Source of the DNA: CAVQCJ01 sp963771835
Lineage (GTDB): Bacteria; Actinomycetota; Actinomycetes; Prado026
NCBI GenBank assembly: GCA_963771835.1
Contig: CAVYVA010000004.1
Coordinates: forward strand, 1 to 64,000
DNA: 64,000 bases
Direction: 5' to 3'
Shown here: piece after piece, positions 9,419 to 16,243 of the stretch
Layout: each line of letters begins with the position of its first letter
How positions within the stretch are numbered: position 1 is the stretch's first letter
Notes under the pieces: model-generated
Told to the model about the DNA's origin: nothing
The model's database searches: none
What the model saw: only the letters and a program-made list of their open reading frames with translations
Made by a program: the position numbers and the translations under genes

Positions 9419-9457
9419 TGGACAGACCTTAGACAGACTCTGGACACATCGTCAAAC
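9419..9457. promoter_or_regulatory. CarH/LitR-type operator: 11-bp direct repeats over the operon promoter
   Basis: On the plus strand TGGACAG (9419), TAGACAG (9430) and TGGACAC (9441) repeat with an exact 11-bp period, with a weaker fourth unit at 9452. On the minus strand the same bases contain a promoter: -35 TTGACG (9455-9450), an 18-bp spacer and -10 TAAGGT (9431-9426), firing toward the SRPBCC gene. CarH tetramers are known to bind tandem 11-bp direct repeats that overlap the -35 region and to release DNA in light. The match in period and placement is strong; the base consensus differs from that of Thermus. Confidence 0.75.
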
Positions 9458-9524
9458 TTGGCGTGTCGACCGGGAAGGAGGTCCGGAGATCGACGGATCC
9501 GAAGCGCGTTCGCCGCACGAGCTG

Positions 9525-10439
9525 GTGCAGATCGGTGACTTGGCGCGCCGTGTCGGCGTCCGGGTCGACACCCTCCGGGCCTGGGAGCGCCGCTACGGGC
9601 TGCTCAACCCGCACCGATCCGCCGGAGGTTTCCGGCTCTACTCCAGCGACGACGAAGCGGTCGTGCGGGCGATGCAGCGCGAGATCGACCGGGGATACCC
9701 ACCCGCCCAGGCCGCCAAGCTGGCCCTGGCGCGGGCCGAGACACGCGATGGCCGGGCACTGGCCGCTGCCGATCCGTCGACCGGCACCACATCCCCGGCC
9801 GACCTGACCCACCTTGAAGCGATCCGAGGCGAGCTGTATGGCGCGCTGCTCGGTTTCGATGGCGGCGGCGCCCACCAGCTTCTCGACACGCTGCTCGCCC
9901 AGTTCACGCTCAACACCGTCCTGCGCGACGTCCTGCTGCCCTGCCTGCAGCAGATCGGTGAGGGATGGGCGTCGGGAACAGTCACCATCGCCGAGGAACA
10001 CTTCGCCAGCCAGCTGATCCGCGAGCGGCTGCTCGGCCTGGCCCGAGACTGGGACCAAGGGCGCGGGCCCAGGGCTGTACTCGCCTGCCCGCCCGGCGAG
10101 CGTCACGACATCGGCCTCATCTGCTTCGGCCTGGTGCTGTCGCGGAACGGCTGGCGCATCACCTTCCTCGGGCCGGACACCCCCGCCACGGCATTGTCCG
10201 AAGCGGCCGCGACACTGTCGCCCGACCTGATCGTCCTCACCGCCACAGTCGAGGAACGGTTCACCTCGATCACTGAGCCGCTGCACGCTCTGGCGACAGA
10301 CACCGACCTCGTCCTGGCCGGCCCCGGGGCCACCCCCGCCATCGCCCGTGCGACCGGAGCGACCCTCCTCGAGAGTGGGCCAGTGCCTGCCGCTCTGCAC
10401 ATCGCGACCCGCCCGCCGCGCGGCACGAACACTGGTTGA
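9525..10439 (+). CDS. carH: MerR-family regulator with cobalamin-binding photoreceptor domain (CarH/LitR type)
   Basis: A MerR DNA-binding domain (IGDLARRVGVRVDTLRAWER) is followed by a helical bundle with W-x9-EH (WASGTVTIAEEH), the adenosylcobalamin-capping motif of CarH. Then comes a B12-binding Rossmann domain with the lower-ligand His in GERHDIGL. The protein is expected to bind DNA as a tetramer in the dark and release it when light breaks the Co-C bond. The GTG at 9525 lacks a ribosome-binding site. An ideally spaced AAGGAGG (9475-9481) instead points to codon 9489, which reads ATC. It is divergent from the lipid operon and followed 14 bases later by a UV-repair gene. Confidence 0.9.
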   Translation: MQIGDLARRVGVRVDTLRAWERRYGLLNPHRSAGGFRLYSSDDEAVVRAMQREIDRGYPPAQAAKLALARAETRDGRALAAADPSTGTTSPADLTHLEAIRGELYGALLGFDGGGAHQLLDTLLAQFTLNTVLRDVLLPCLQQIGEGWASGTVTIAEEHFASQLIRERLLGLARDWDQGRGPRAVLACPPGERHDIGLICFGLVLSRNGWRITFLGPDTPATALSEAAATLSPDLIVLTATVEERFTSITEPLHALATDTDLVLAGPGATPAIARATGATLLESGPVPAALHIATRPPRGTNTG

Positions 10440-10453
10440 GGAGCAGACAACCC

Positions 10454-10805
10454 GTGCGGATCTGGGACGTCCCGCCCGAAGAGCTATGCCGGCTCCATCT
10501 GTTGGGCGAGCACCGGGAGCTGCACGCCATCTGGGCGATCCTGACCCGAGACAAGGGTGGATACCGGCACCATCCCGAGACCAAGCGATGGGTCGGCAGA
10601 CAGGCCGCCTTGTTTGTCCGGCACGAGCAGCTCGTCGACGAGATGGACGCGGCGAGGCTATGCACACCGGTCAGCCCTGGACGCCTCGCTCGCCGTCGGA
10701 CACACGAAGCAAACCAAGCTCATCGACACACTCGAGCGGCAACGTGAGCGGCTGGCCGCCAAACCGTGCAACTGCTACCTGCCGGGCGACCGTCGCCAGG
10801 ACTGA
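10454..10805 (+). CDS. Pyrimidine-dimer DNA glycosylase / endonuclease V-like protein, one frameshift
   Basis: The protein begins MRIWDVPPEELCRLHLLGEHREL and continues WAILTRDKGGYRHHPETKRW, then (after a frame change near 10652) RGYAHRSALDASLAVGHTKQ and ends CNCYLPGD. This is the bacterial T4 endonuclease V-like family, which excises UV pyrimidine dimers using the N-terminal amino group. One extra G in GACGCGGCGAGG breaks the frame; removing it restores about 116 residues. The GTG at 10454 follows GAGGAG, 14 bases after the photoreceptor stop. Co-transcription with the light sensor fits a UV-protection role. Confidence 0.8.
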
Positions 10806-11572
10806 CCGATCCCGAGCGACGACTAGGGACCATCGTCTGTCGAGGATTCGGATCGCCGCGCCACCGTGGTTGCGACGTCGCAACGGCGTGGTCCTGAAGG
10901 TCCTGAGTGTGCGCCAGACTTACGCCCCCACGCAGCCTCGCCACCGACGCCCGTGCGGAGCGGTCGGTTGATCTCAGGCCGGGATCGTACGTGATCCCGC
11001 GCCACGCCTCCGGCGGCTTCATCCGCTGACTCGTTCGATCCGGAGCGCAGCCACCGCTGGCCTCCGGGACAAGGCCGCACCGCAGGTACACGTCCGCTGG
11101 CGTGGCCTCGCAGCTCGTTGGTGTGGGTGAGCGAGGAGGCAATGCGTCACGCGCCGGCACAGCTCGTTGGGCGATGGCCCGATGACAACTATCTCCCCAC
11201 ACTCGAGAGCCTTTGCCGAGCCGTGGCGATGTGCCGTCCTGACGCGTCCCGGCCTGGGCCCTCCGGTGGACGTGAGCTGGAGTCGGGTGTAGGCGTTGCG
11301 TCCGCCTGGTCGCATGACTGCATGTGAGCCCAGCGAGCGCTGGCCAGTCACGCGCGGTGCCACAGCCTGCAGACGAACCCGCACCTGTGCTAGCTATGGG
11401 AACTTCTGCGCAGACCCGCACGGATGCGTGATGAAGCAACGGGATGATCTCACGGGCTGCGCGACTTCGCATGTCAAGACGTGCACGGCTGCGCACTGCA
11501 CAAGATCGACTTGCGGGCCTCCGATGCGCTGCGACGCTGGGACGCACCACAACCGGAGGGAAGGAACCGAAC
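10806..11572. other. Long gene-free stretch
   Basis: About 770 bases hold no convincing gene. Open frames occur on both strands (plus strand 11118-11327, several on the minus strand), but their products have no recognisable motif, no membrane segment and no good ribosome-binding site. Base composition is less strongly G/C at third positions than in neighbouring genes. It may be a decayed gene or non-coding sequence. Confidence 0.4.
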
Positions 11573-12220
11573 GTGAAGCTTCCACGACGACTCGCAGCTC
11601 TTGTGGCCGCGGGTGCCACGCTCACGGCTATCGGCGTCGGCGCTGCGCCCGCAGCGAACGCCTCGTCAGCACCAACCGGGACCACGTCGCTGGCAGCCGT
11701 CCTGCTCGCCGACAAGAACGGCTTCGACCACAACCCGTACGACTACGACATCGTGACCGCGGCGGTGCTGGCCGTGCTGAAGGCCAAGCCCTCGTCGCCG
11801 GTGAAGGTCCTCACCGACGGCACGGTGCCGCTGACCGCGTTCCTGCCGAACGACCGCGCGTTCCGGCTCCTCGTGCACCAGCTCGCCGGCAAGTGGGTGG
11901 CCGACGAGAAGGACGTGTTTGCGGCTGTCGCAGGGCTCGGCATCGACACCGTCGAACAGGTCCTGCTCTACCACGTGGTCGTCGGCGCCACCATCACGGC
12001 GGCGGATGCGGTGAAGGCGAACGGCGCTGTACTGACGACCGCGCAGGGCGGCACGCTGACTGTCCACGTCTACCACTGGCGGACCGGCCCCAGCGTGCGC
12101 ATCTTCGACACCTCCCCAGGCAACTGGGACCCGCGCGTGGTGAGGTACGACATCAACGCAGGCAACCTGCAGATCGCGCACGGCATCAACCGGGTCCTGC
12201 TGCCCGGACCCGCATCCTAG
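11573..12220 (+). CDS. Secreted fasciclin (FAS1) domain protein
   Basis: The 215-residue product has a signal peptide (LAALVAAGATLTAIGVGAAPAANA). One FAS1 domain follows, with the typical pieces LTAFLPNDRAF, VEQVLLYHVVVG, and a C-terminal IAHGINRVLLP. FAS1 domains act in adhesion or ligand binding at the cell surface. The GTG at 11573 follows GGAGGGAAGG. It ends just before a strong terminator hairpin, so it is probably a single-gene transcript. Confidence 0.88.
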   Translation: MKLPRRLAALVAAGATLTAIGVGAAPAANASSAPTGTTSLAAVLLADKNGFDHNPYDYDIVTAAVLAVLKAKPSSPVKVLTDGTVPLTAFLPNDRAFRLLVHQLAGKWVADEKDVFAAVAGLGIDTVEQVLLYHVVVGATITAADAVKANGAVLTTAQGGTLTVHVYHWRTGPSVRIFDTSPGNWDPRVVRYDINAGNLQIAHGINRVLLPGPAS

Positions 12221-12233
12221 GAGCTCACCGCGC

Positions 12234-12269
12234 GGGGCCGGGAGTCCGTCATCGTGACTGCCCGGCCCC
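12234..12269 (+). terminator. Terminator-like hairpin after the fasciclin gene
   Basis: GGGGCCGGG (12234-12242) pairs perfectly with CCCGGCCCC (12261-12269), and the inner AGTC/GACT extends the stem with a single bulge. It starts 14 bases after the stop codon. There is no U-tract, as is common in high-GC actinobacteria. Confidence 0.65.
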
Positions 12270-12469
12270 GAGCGCGTCGCGTTCTGGCTCGTCGCGTTTG
12301 GTCGGTTCTCGTGGTGAGGCGGGGAGCGGGGGCGGCTGAGTGTGACGCGGCCCGGTGCTGGTGTCTCGGGTCCTGAGCGGCAAGTTCCGTCAGCAGCTCC
12401 TCGTCGGGCCCGGCGGCCAGGCGCCGGCCCGGGGGTCGCGTGGGGCTGGCCAGGCTGGGGCGGCGGGGA

Positions 12470-12613
12470 GCCGCCGGCCCAGCCTGCCTCGATGATGGCG
12501 TCGAACTCGGCGCGCAGCAGGTCAGGATCGGCGAAGACTAGGTCAACGAAGTGCTCCTGCACTTCGCGGACCGAGCCGGAGCCCAGGGATGCGAACGGGC
12601 TCATGCGATCCAT
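12470..12613 (-). CDS. Conserved small protein following Hsp20, C-terminus unclear
   Basis: The first 45 or so residues are distinctive: an opening MSPFASLGSGSVREVQEHF, then VDLVFADPDLLRAEFDAII. This looks like a conserved actinobacterial small protein. After that the frame becomes a Pro/Gly/Arg-rich run that stays open on the antisense strand of the fasciclin gene as far as 11666, so the true end cannot be set and a frame slip is possible. The ATG at 12613 (or 12604) follows the hsp20 stop by 4 bases, suggesting one transcript. Function unknown. Confidence 0.5.
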
Positions 12614-12617
12614 CCAC

Positions 12618-13055
12618 TCAGGCCCTGATGGCCTGCCGGCCCTGGTCGGCAGAGTTGATCGTGATCTTGCGGGGCTTGGCCTGTTCGGCGACCGGGACGC
12701 GCAGGCGCAGTACCCCGCTCGCGTACTCGGCCTCCACCCGGTTCAGGTCGAGGTTGTCGCCCAGGACCAGCTGGCGACTGAACACTCCACGTGCGCGCTC
12801 AGCGGCTAGCACCTCTTGCTTGTCGCCGAGCGTCGGACGCTCGGCCTTGATGGTCAGCACGTTGCGTTCCACGTCCAGGTCCACGGTGGCGGGGTCGATG
12901 CCGGGCAGGTCGAACTCCAGCACGAACACGTCGCCGTCGCGCCAGGCGTCCATCGGCATGACCGAGGGTCGGGTGGTGGTACCTACGCCGCCGAACATCT
13001 GTTGGGTCAGTCGGTCCAGCTCACGGAACGGGTCGGTGCGCAGCAGCACGGCCAT
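12618..13055 (-). CDS. Small heat-shock protein, Hsp20/alpha-crystallin family
   Basis: The 145-residue protein starts MAVLLRTDPFRELDRLTQQM, the usual Hsp20 N-terminal region, and then has the alpha-crystallin domain (VFVLEFDLPGIDPATVDLDV, NVLTIKAERP) and the closing GVLRLRVPVAE. It holds unfolding proteins in an ATP-independent way in the cytoplasm. The ATG at 13055 follows GGAGGTGAGG. It is divergent from an HspR-like regulator, with two inverted repeats between them that are likely control sites. Confidence 0.93.
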   Translation of the reverse strand: MAVLLRTDPFRELDRLTQQMFGGVGTTTRPSVMPMDAWRDGDVFVLEFDLPGIDPATVDLDVERNVLTIKAERPTLGDKQEVLAAERARGVFSRQLVLGDNLDLNRVEAEYASGVLRLRVPVAEQAKPRKITINSADQGRQAIRA

Positions 13056-13099
13056 GTTCCTCACCTCCTGGTGTTGCTCGTCGTCTCCGATCTTGATTG

Positions 13100-13123
13100 G
13101 ATCTATGGCATTTGCCATAGATC
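13100..13123. promoter_or_regulatory. Perfect 24-bp palindrome upstream of hsp20
   Basis: GATCTATGGCA and TGCCATAGATC form an 11-bp perfect inverted repeat around TT, 45 bases upstream of the hsp20 start and within the hsp20/hspR-like divergent region. It is AT-rich compared with its surroundings. It is a strong operator candidate for the adjacent MerR/HspR-like protein or another heat-shock repressor. No known consensus was matched. Confidence 0.65.
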
Positions 13124-13124
13124 T

Positions 13125-13155
13125 CTTGTAGCACTCACGCCCGAGAGTATGCAAG
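13125..13155. promoter_or_regulatory. HAIR-like inverted repeat
   Basis: CTTG at 13125 and CAAG ending at 13155 are the outer ends of an imperfect inverted repeat whose half-sites read CTTGtagcACTC and CTTGcatACTC. HspR binds HAIR elements of the form CTTGAGT-N7-ACTCAAG. The resemblance is partial, and the half-sites differ by one base in length. Confidence 0.4.
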
Positions 13156-13191
13156 ACTGATTGCCAAATTTCTGTGAAGGGGTGAGCGTTG

Positions 13192-13476
13192 GTGCCCGAG
13201 GTGGATCCGGCCCGCGGCGTCTACGGCATCACCACAGCGGCCGAACTCGCCGGCAGCGAGCCGCAAAGCCTGCGCCTGTACGAGCGACGCGGGCTGCTCG
13301 ACCCCGCCCGAACCGACGGCGGGACCCGCCGCTACAGCCCCGACGACCTAGACCGCGTCCACCGCATCCGCCAGCTCCTCGACGCCGGTCTCAACCTGGC
13401 CGGCATCGCCCTCGTCCTCGACCTCGAAGACCAGATCGCCCAACTACGAGCCCAGCGCAGCCCGCCGCCCACCTAG
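13192..13476 (+). CDS. MerR-type heat-shock regulator, HspR-like
   Basis: The 94-residue protein is a short MerR-fold DNA-binding protein: YGITTAAELAGSEPQSLRLY, then ERRGLLDPARTDGGTRRYS and a dimerisation helix ending DLEDQIAQLRAQ. HspR repressors have this size and layout and sit beside chaperone genes. The start is GTG 13192 or TTG 13189, with AAGGGG upstream. Its divergence from hsp20 suggests that it represses hsp20 through the repeats in between. Confidence 0.82.
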   Translation: MPEVDPARGVYGITTAAELAGSEPQSLRLYERRGLLDPARTDGGTRRYSPDDLDRVHRIRQLLDAGLNLAGIALVLDLEDQIAQLRAQRSPPPT

Positions 13477-13534
13477 ATCCAAGACGTGGGCCACACGCGC
13501 GACGTGCGTGAGCGCAGCCCACCCAGGTGAGACG

Positions 13535-13639
13535 CGCACCGACGTGCCGTTGGCGGGCGGGTGGGAGTAGCCGCTGATGTGAGACCAAGATCGCGACAAA
13601 GGCCGCGGTCCCGAGGCGCGCCCTATCCTGCAGTGCGGT
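13535..13639 (+). repeat. 105-bp intergenic direct repeat, copy A
   Basis: This unit precedes the NifX-like gene and is about 85% identical to copy B at 14051-14155. Shared blocks include CGCACCGACGTGCCGTT, AGTAGCCGCTGATGT, ACCAAGATC and GGTCCCGAGGCGCGCCC. It begins with the dispersed hairpin motif and ends about 57 bases before the gene start, so it may carry the promoter. The minus-strand core GGGACC-GC-GGCC is partly palindromic. Confidence 0.75.
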
Positions 13640-13696
13640 TCTACGGCGTGACGCGGGTGGGACCAACGATTTCGCACCGAACCGAAGGGCCTGGTC

Positions 13697-14032
13697 ATGA
13701 TCGTGTGTATTCCGGTGGACCGTGCCGGGCTGATCGCCCCGGGTTGGGGCCGGGCACAGCGGGTGGCCGTGGCGACTGCCTCCGGTGGGGATGTGACCGA
13801 CTGGCGGGAGTACGAGGTGGGCTGGGACGTCCTACACGACGAAGGGACCGAGGGTGCACATCACGCCCGTGTGGCACGGTTCCTGACCGATCACCATGTT
13901 GATGTCGTCGTTGCTGAGCACATGGGCCCGGGTATGACCCGCATGCTCACCACCATGGGAATCAACTTCGCGCTAGGAGCGGACGGGGATGCGAGGGTGG
14001 CAGTCCTCGCGGCCGCGCAGGGAGTGGCGTGA
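13697..14032 (+). CDS. NifX/NifB-type dinitrogenase iron-molybdenum cofactor domain protein
   Basis: The 111-residue protein has the small alpha/beta fold of the NifX/NafY/NifB C-terminal family: an opening MIVCIPVD, a middle LTDHHVDVVVAEHMGPGM, and an end FALGADGDARVAV. Classical members bind Fe-S or FeMo precursors, but many non-nitrogen-fixing bacteria carry orphan copies. No nif gene is nearby, so nitrogen fixation is unlikely. It is flanked by two 105-bp direct repeats, which suggests shared regulation with the next small gene. Confidence 0.78.
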   Translation: MIVCIPVDRAGLIAPGWGRAQRVAVATASGGDVTDWREYEVGWDVLHDEGTEGAHHARVARFLTDHHVDVVVAEHMGPGMTRMLTTMGINFALGADGDARVAVLAAAQGVA

Positions 14033-14050
14033 CTGCCGATCAATGTTGAC

Positions 14051-14155
14051 CGCACCGACGTGCCGTTCACGGGCGGGTGGCAGTAGCCGCTGATGTCGTA
14101 CCAAGATCACGACAGGGCCTAGGTCCCGAGGCGCGCCCCATATCCGGCAGTCGGT
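14051..14155 (+). repeat. 105-bp intergenic direct repeat, copy B
   Basis: This is the second copy of the 105-bp unit, starting 516 bases after copy A and lying before the glycine-zipper peptide gene. The central core reads GGGCCTAGGTCCC, a near palindrome. The most conserved stretches are the first 17 bases and AGTAGCCGCTGATGT. Confidence 0.75.
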
Positions 14156-14291
14156 GCGGATGTCCCGCCCGCCAAGCGGGGGTCAGAGTCAGGGGCGAAG
14201 GACTCTTCCCGAGCCGCGCTCCAGGCCCCAGGGTTGGGCTTGGCTTCTGCAGGAACTACCTCCTGCGGGACTGAGCGAGGAGGGGATTCAC

Positions 14292-14519
14292 ATGGCTAAT
14301 CGCGATGTGACCCCGACCAAGTCCGAGCATCTGTGGACCGGTCTCGGTGTGTCTATTGGTGCGGGGATCGGTTTGACCGTTGGGCTGCTTGGCTGGGGAG
14401 GCGCCGGCATCGCGCTTGGAACGAGCATCGGTGCGGGGATCGGTGTCGCGCTTGGCGCGAGTTTCGACGCAACTGAGCGTCGTCGGCATCGACGCCAAGA
14501 GGGGAGCCGAGAACCCTGA
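14292..14519 (+). CDS. Small glycine-zipper membrane protein
   Basis: The 75-residue protein has a hydrophilic start and end and a central hydrophobic stretch built on GxxxG repeats (GVSIGAGIGLTVGLLGWGGA, then GTSIGAGIGVALGASF). Such glycine zippers pack as paired membrane helices. The ATG at 14292 follows GAGGAGGGG. The repeat copy B upstream may carry its promoter. No specific function is known. Confidence 0.72.
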   Translation: MANRDVTPTKSEHLWTGLGVSIGAGIGLTVGLLGWGGAGIALGTSIGAGIGVALGASFDATERRRHRRQEGSREP

Positions 14520-14681
14520 ACGAGGCTCTCTGCGCCACTCTGATGCCGTTCCCAAGCGCCCAGACCGGTCCCTGACCCTGTCCCCGTCGCACGTGTCGAG
14601 TTCGCGACGTCGGGTCTTTCGGCCCTGGTTGGCGCCGTTCCGGCGCGGGGATGCTGGGTGGTGGTCGTGGGAGGTGTCCTG

Positions 14682-15464
14682 ATGGCTGCTGCTGTCTATC
14701 CGGTTCGGGTACAGGCCACGCTCGATCAGCCGTTGTCGCGCGGGCTGTGGCTTGTGAAATGGCTGCTTGCCATCCCGCACTTCATCGTGCTCGCGTTCTT
14801 GTGGATCGCGTTCGCCGTCCTGAGCGTGGTCGCATTCTTCGCGATCCTGTTCACGGGTCGCTACCCCCGGGGCATCTTCGACTTCAACGTCGGCGTGCTG
14901 CGCTGGTCGTGGCGGGTGGCGTACTACACCTACAGCGCGCTGGGCACCGACCGATACCCGCCGTTCACCCTCGCGGACGTGCCCGACTACCCCGCGCACC
15001 TGGAGATCGCCCACCCGGAGCGGCTGTCCCGGGGTCTGGTGCTGGTCAAGTGGTGGCTGCTGGCGATCCCGCAGTACATCGTCGTCGGGATCTTCCTCGG
15101 CAGCACCTACTACGCCTGGGACGCGGCCACGCGAAGCTGGCACTCGTTCTCGGTTCCCGGTCTGATCGGCGTCCTGGTCCTGGTCGCCGCCGTGGTTCTG
15201 CTCTTCTCCGGCAGCTACCCGCGCCCGGTGTACGACCTCGTGCTCGGCCTGAACCGGTGGGTGCTGAGGGTCGCCGCCTATGCCGGCCTGATGACCGACC
15301 AGTACCCGCCGTTCCGGCTCGACATGGGCGGCGAGGAGCCGGGGGACACCCTGCCCCTGCCCTTCGGGACCGCCCTGACCGGGGACCAGGAGGTCGCCGA
15401 CCTGAAGGCTCGGGTCGCGGCCCTCGAAGCGCGACTGAACGCAGCCGGTCAGGACAGCAACTAG
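14682..15464 (+). CDS. DUF4389 domain membrane protein
   Basis: The 260-residue protein has two related halves, each beginning RLSRGLVLVKWWLLAIPQYI-like (first copy LSRGLWLVKWLLAIPHFIVL) and ending in an FTGRYPRGIFDF or FSGSYPRPVYDL motif. That is the DUF4389 pattern, with about four to five membrane helices. A short C-terminal coiled-coil (DLKARVAALEARLN) lies outside the membrane. The ATG at 14682 follows GGAGGT. Function unknown. Confidence 0.85.
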   Translation: MAAAVYPVRVQATLDQPLSRGLWLVKWLLAIPHFIVLAFLWIAFAVLSVVAFFAILFTGRYPRGIFDFNVGVLRWSWRVAYYTYSALGTDRYPPFTLADVPDYPAHLEIAHPERLSRGLVLVKWWLLAIPQYIVVGIFLGSTYYAWDAATRSWHSFSVPGLIGVLVLVAAVVLLFSGSYPRPVYDLVLGLNRWVLRVAAYAGLMTDQYPPFRLDMGGEEPGDTLPLPFGTALTGDQEVADLKARVAALEARLNAAGQDSN

Positions 15465-15488
15465 CCCGCCACGAACGTCGGCCTTCAG

Positions 15489-15507
15489 CCGCATCGACGT
15501 GCCGTTA
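15489..15507 (+). repeat. Dispersed intergenic motif, copy
   Basis: CCGCATCGACGTGCCGTTA lies between the convergent DUF4389 and HNH genes and matches the core of the 105-bp repeats and of copies 1736 and 26085. Confidence 0.5.
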
Positions 15508-15524
15508 GGTGCGTTCGGAACGGA

Positions 15525-15857
15525 TCACCACACCCGGTAGGACCGTGAGCGTTGCTTGGCTTGCTGCTGCCGTTGGCGTCCGAGCTGCGCGCCGAGGTGC
15601 AGGTTGCAGCGCATGCAGCAGGCGCGCAGGTTGGACGGGTGGTCGGTGCCACCTTGAGCGCGCGGCACGACGTGGTCGACGTGGGCGTTGCGCGCGCCGT
15701 AGCGCAGGTTGGGTACGCACTTGGCTGAGACGCGGACCTGGCACCACCAGTTGTCCCGGTCGAGGACGAGCACACGGAGCTGACGCCAGGCCTGCCTATA
15801 GTCGCGATCTGCGGCGCTGCCGGCCTGGGGGCGTCTGGTGGCCCACCCGCTACTCAT
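15525..15857 (-). CDS. HNH endonuclease
   Basis: The 110-residue protein holds a complete HNH motif: the first His/Asp pair in AHVDHVVPRAQGGTD, the Asn in HPSNLRACCMRCN, and Cys pairs at CQVRVSAKC and CCMRC that probably bind zinc. The N-terminus (YRQAWRQLRVLVLDRDNWWC) is typical of small stand-alone HNH nucleases. It may cleave DNA as part of a mobile or defence function, but no partner gene is adjacent. The ATG at 15857 lacks a strong ribosome-binding site. Confidence 0.85.
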   Translation of the reverse strand: MSSGWATRRPQAGSAADRDYRQAWRQLRVLVLDRDNWWCQVRVSAKCVPNLRYGARNAHVDHVVPRAQGGTDHPSNLRACCMRCNLHLGAQLGRQRQQQAKQRSRSYRVW

Positions 15858-16243
15858 TCGTGCCTCAGCGGCCAGGGAAGGTGTCGCCGTTGCATGCTCA
15901 GATCAGTCCTTCGACCGTGGGGTCCAGTGAGCACAAGCCTCCTGCTCCCCCTAAGGCTGTCGCAATGATCTTCGGACTGGCCATCCGCGGCCCACCGCCC
16001 CGGGAGCAGCTCGAAGCCGTGCCCAGCCGGCTGCCGGACGACGTCGGCGAGGCGCTGCAGCTGCCAAACTTCGCCTCCACGCTCACCAACGTGCCCAAGC
16101 TGAGCTCGTGGCCAGGGGTGGTGGCGAGCACCGGGTCGGGGGCGCCGGACTGCCATAACCCTCGCGGCGGGTCCGGCAGTCGCTCCAGCCAGCCGACCTC
16201 GACCTCGGCGGCATACCGCACGGTGTCCCGTAGCCTGCGCCGG
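15858..16243. other. Gene-free stretch before the first cyclase gene
   Basis: About 385 bases lie between the HNH gene and the cyclase start. The cyclase frame stays open upstream to 15509, but the sequence before GTG 16244 has no cyclase or zinc-ribbon similarity. Minus-strand frames here are also unrecognisable. Confidence 0.4.

Noticed and set aside
11118..11327. A short plus-strand frame in the long gap
   Set aside because: It has no ribosome-binding site, no motif and weak codon bias.
13697..14032. Nitrogen fixation role from the NifX-like domain
   Set aside because: No nif structural or assembly genes are present, and orphan NifX-like proteins are common in non-fixers.
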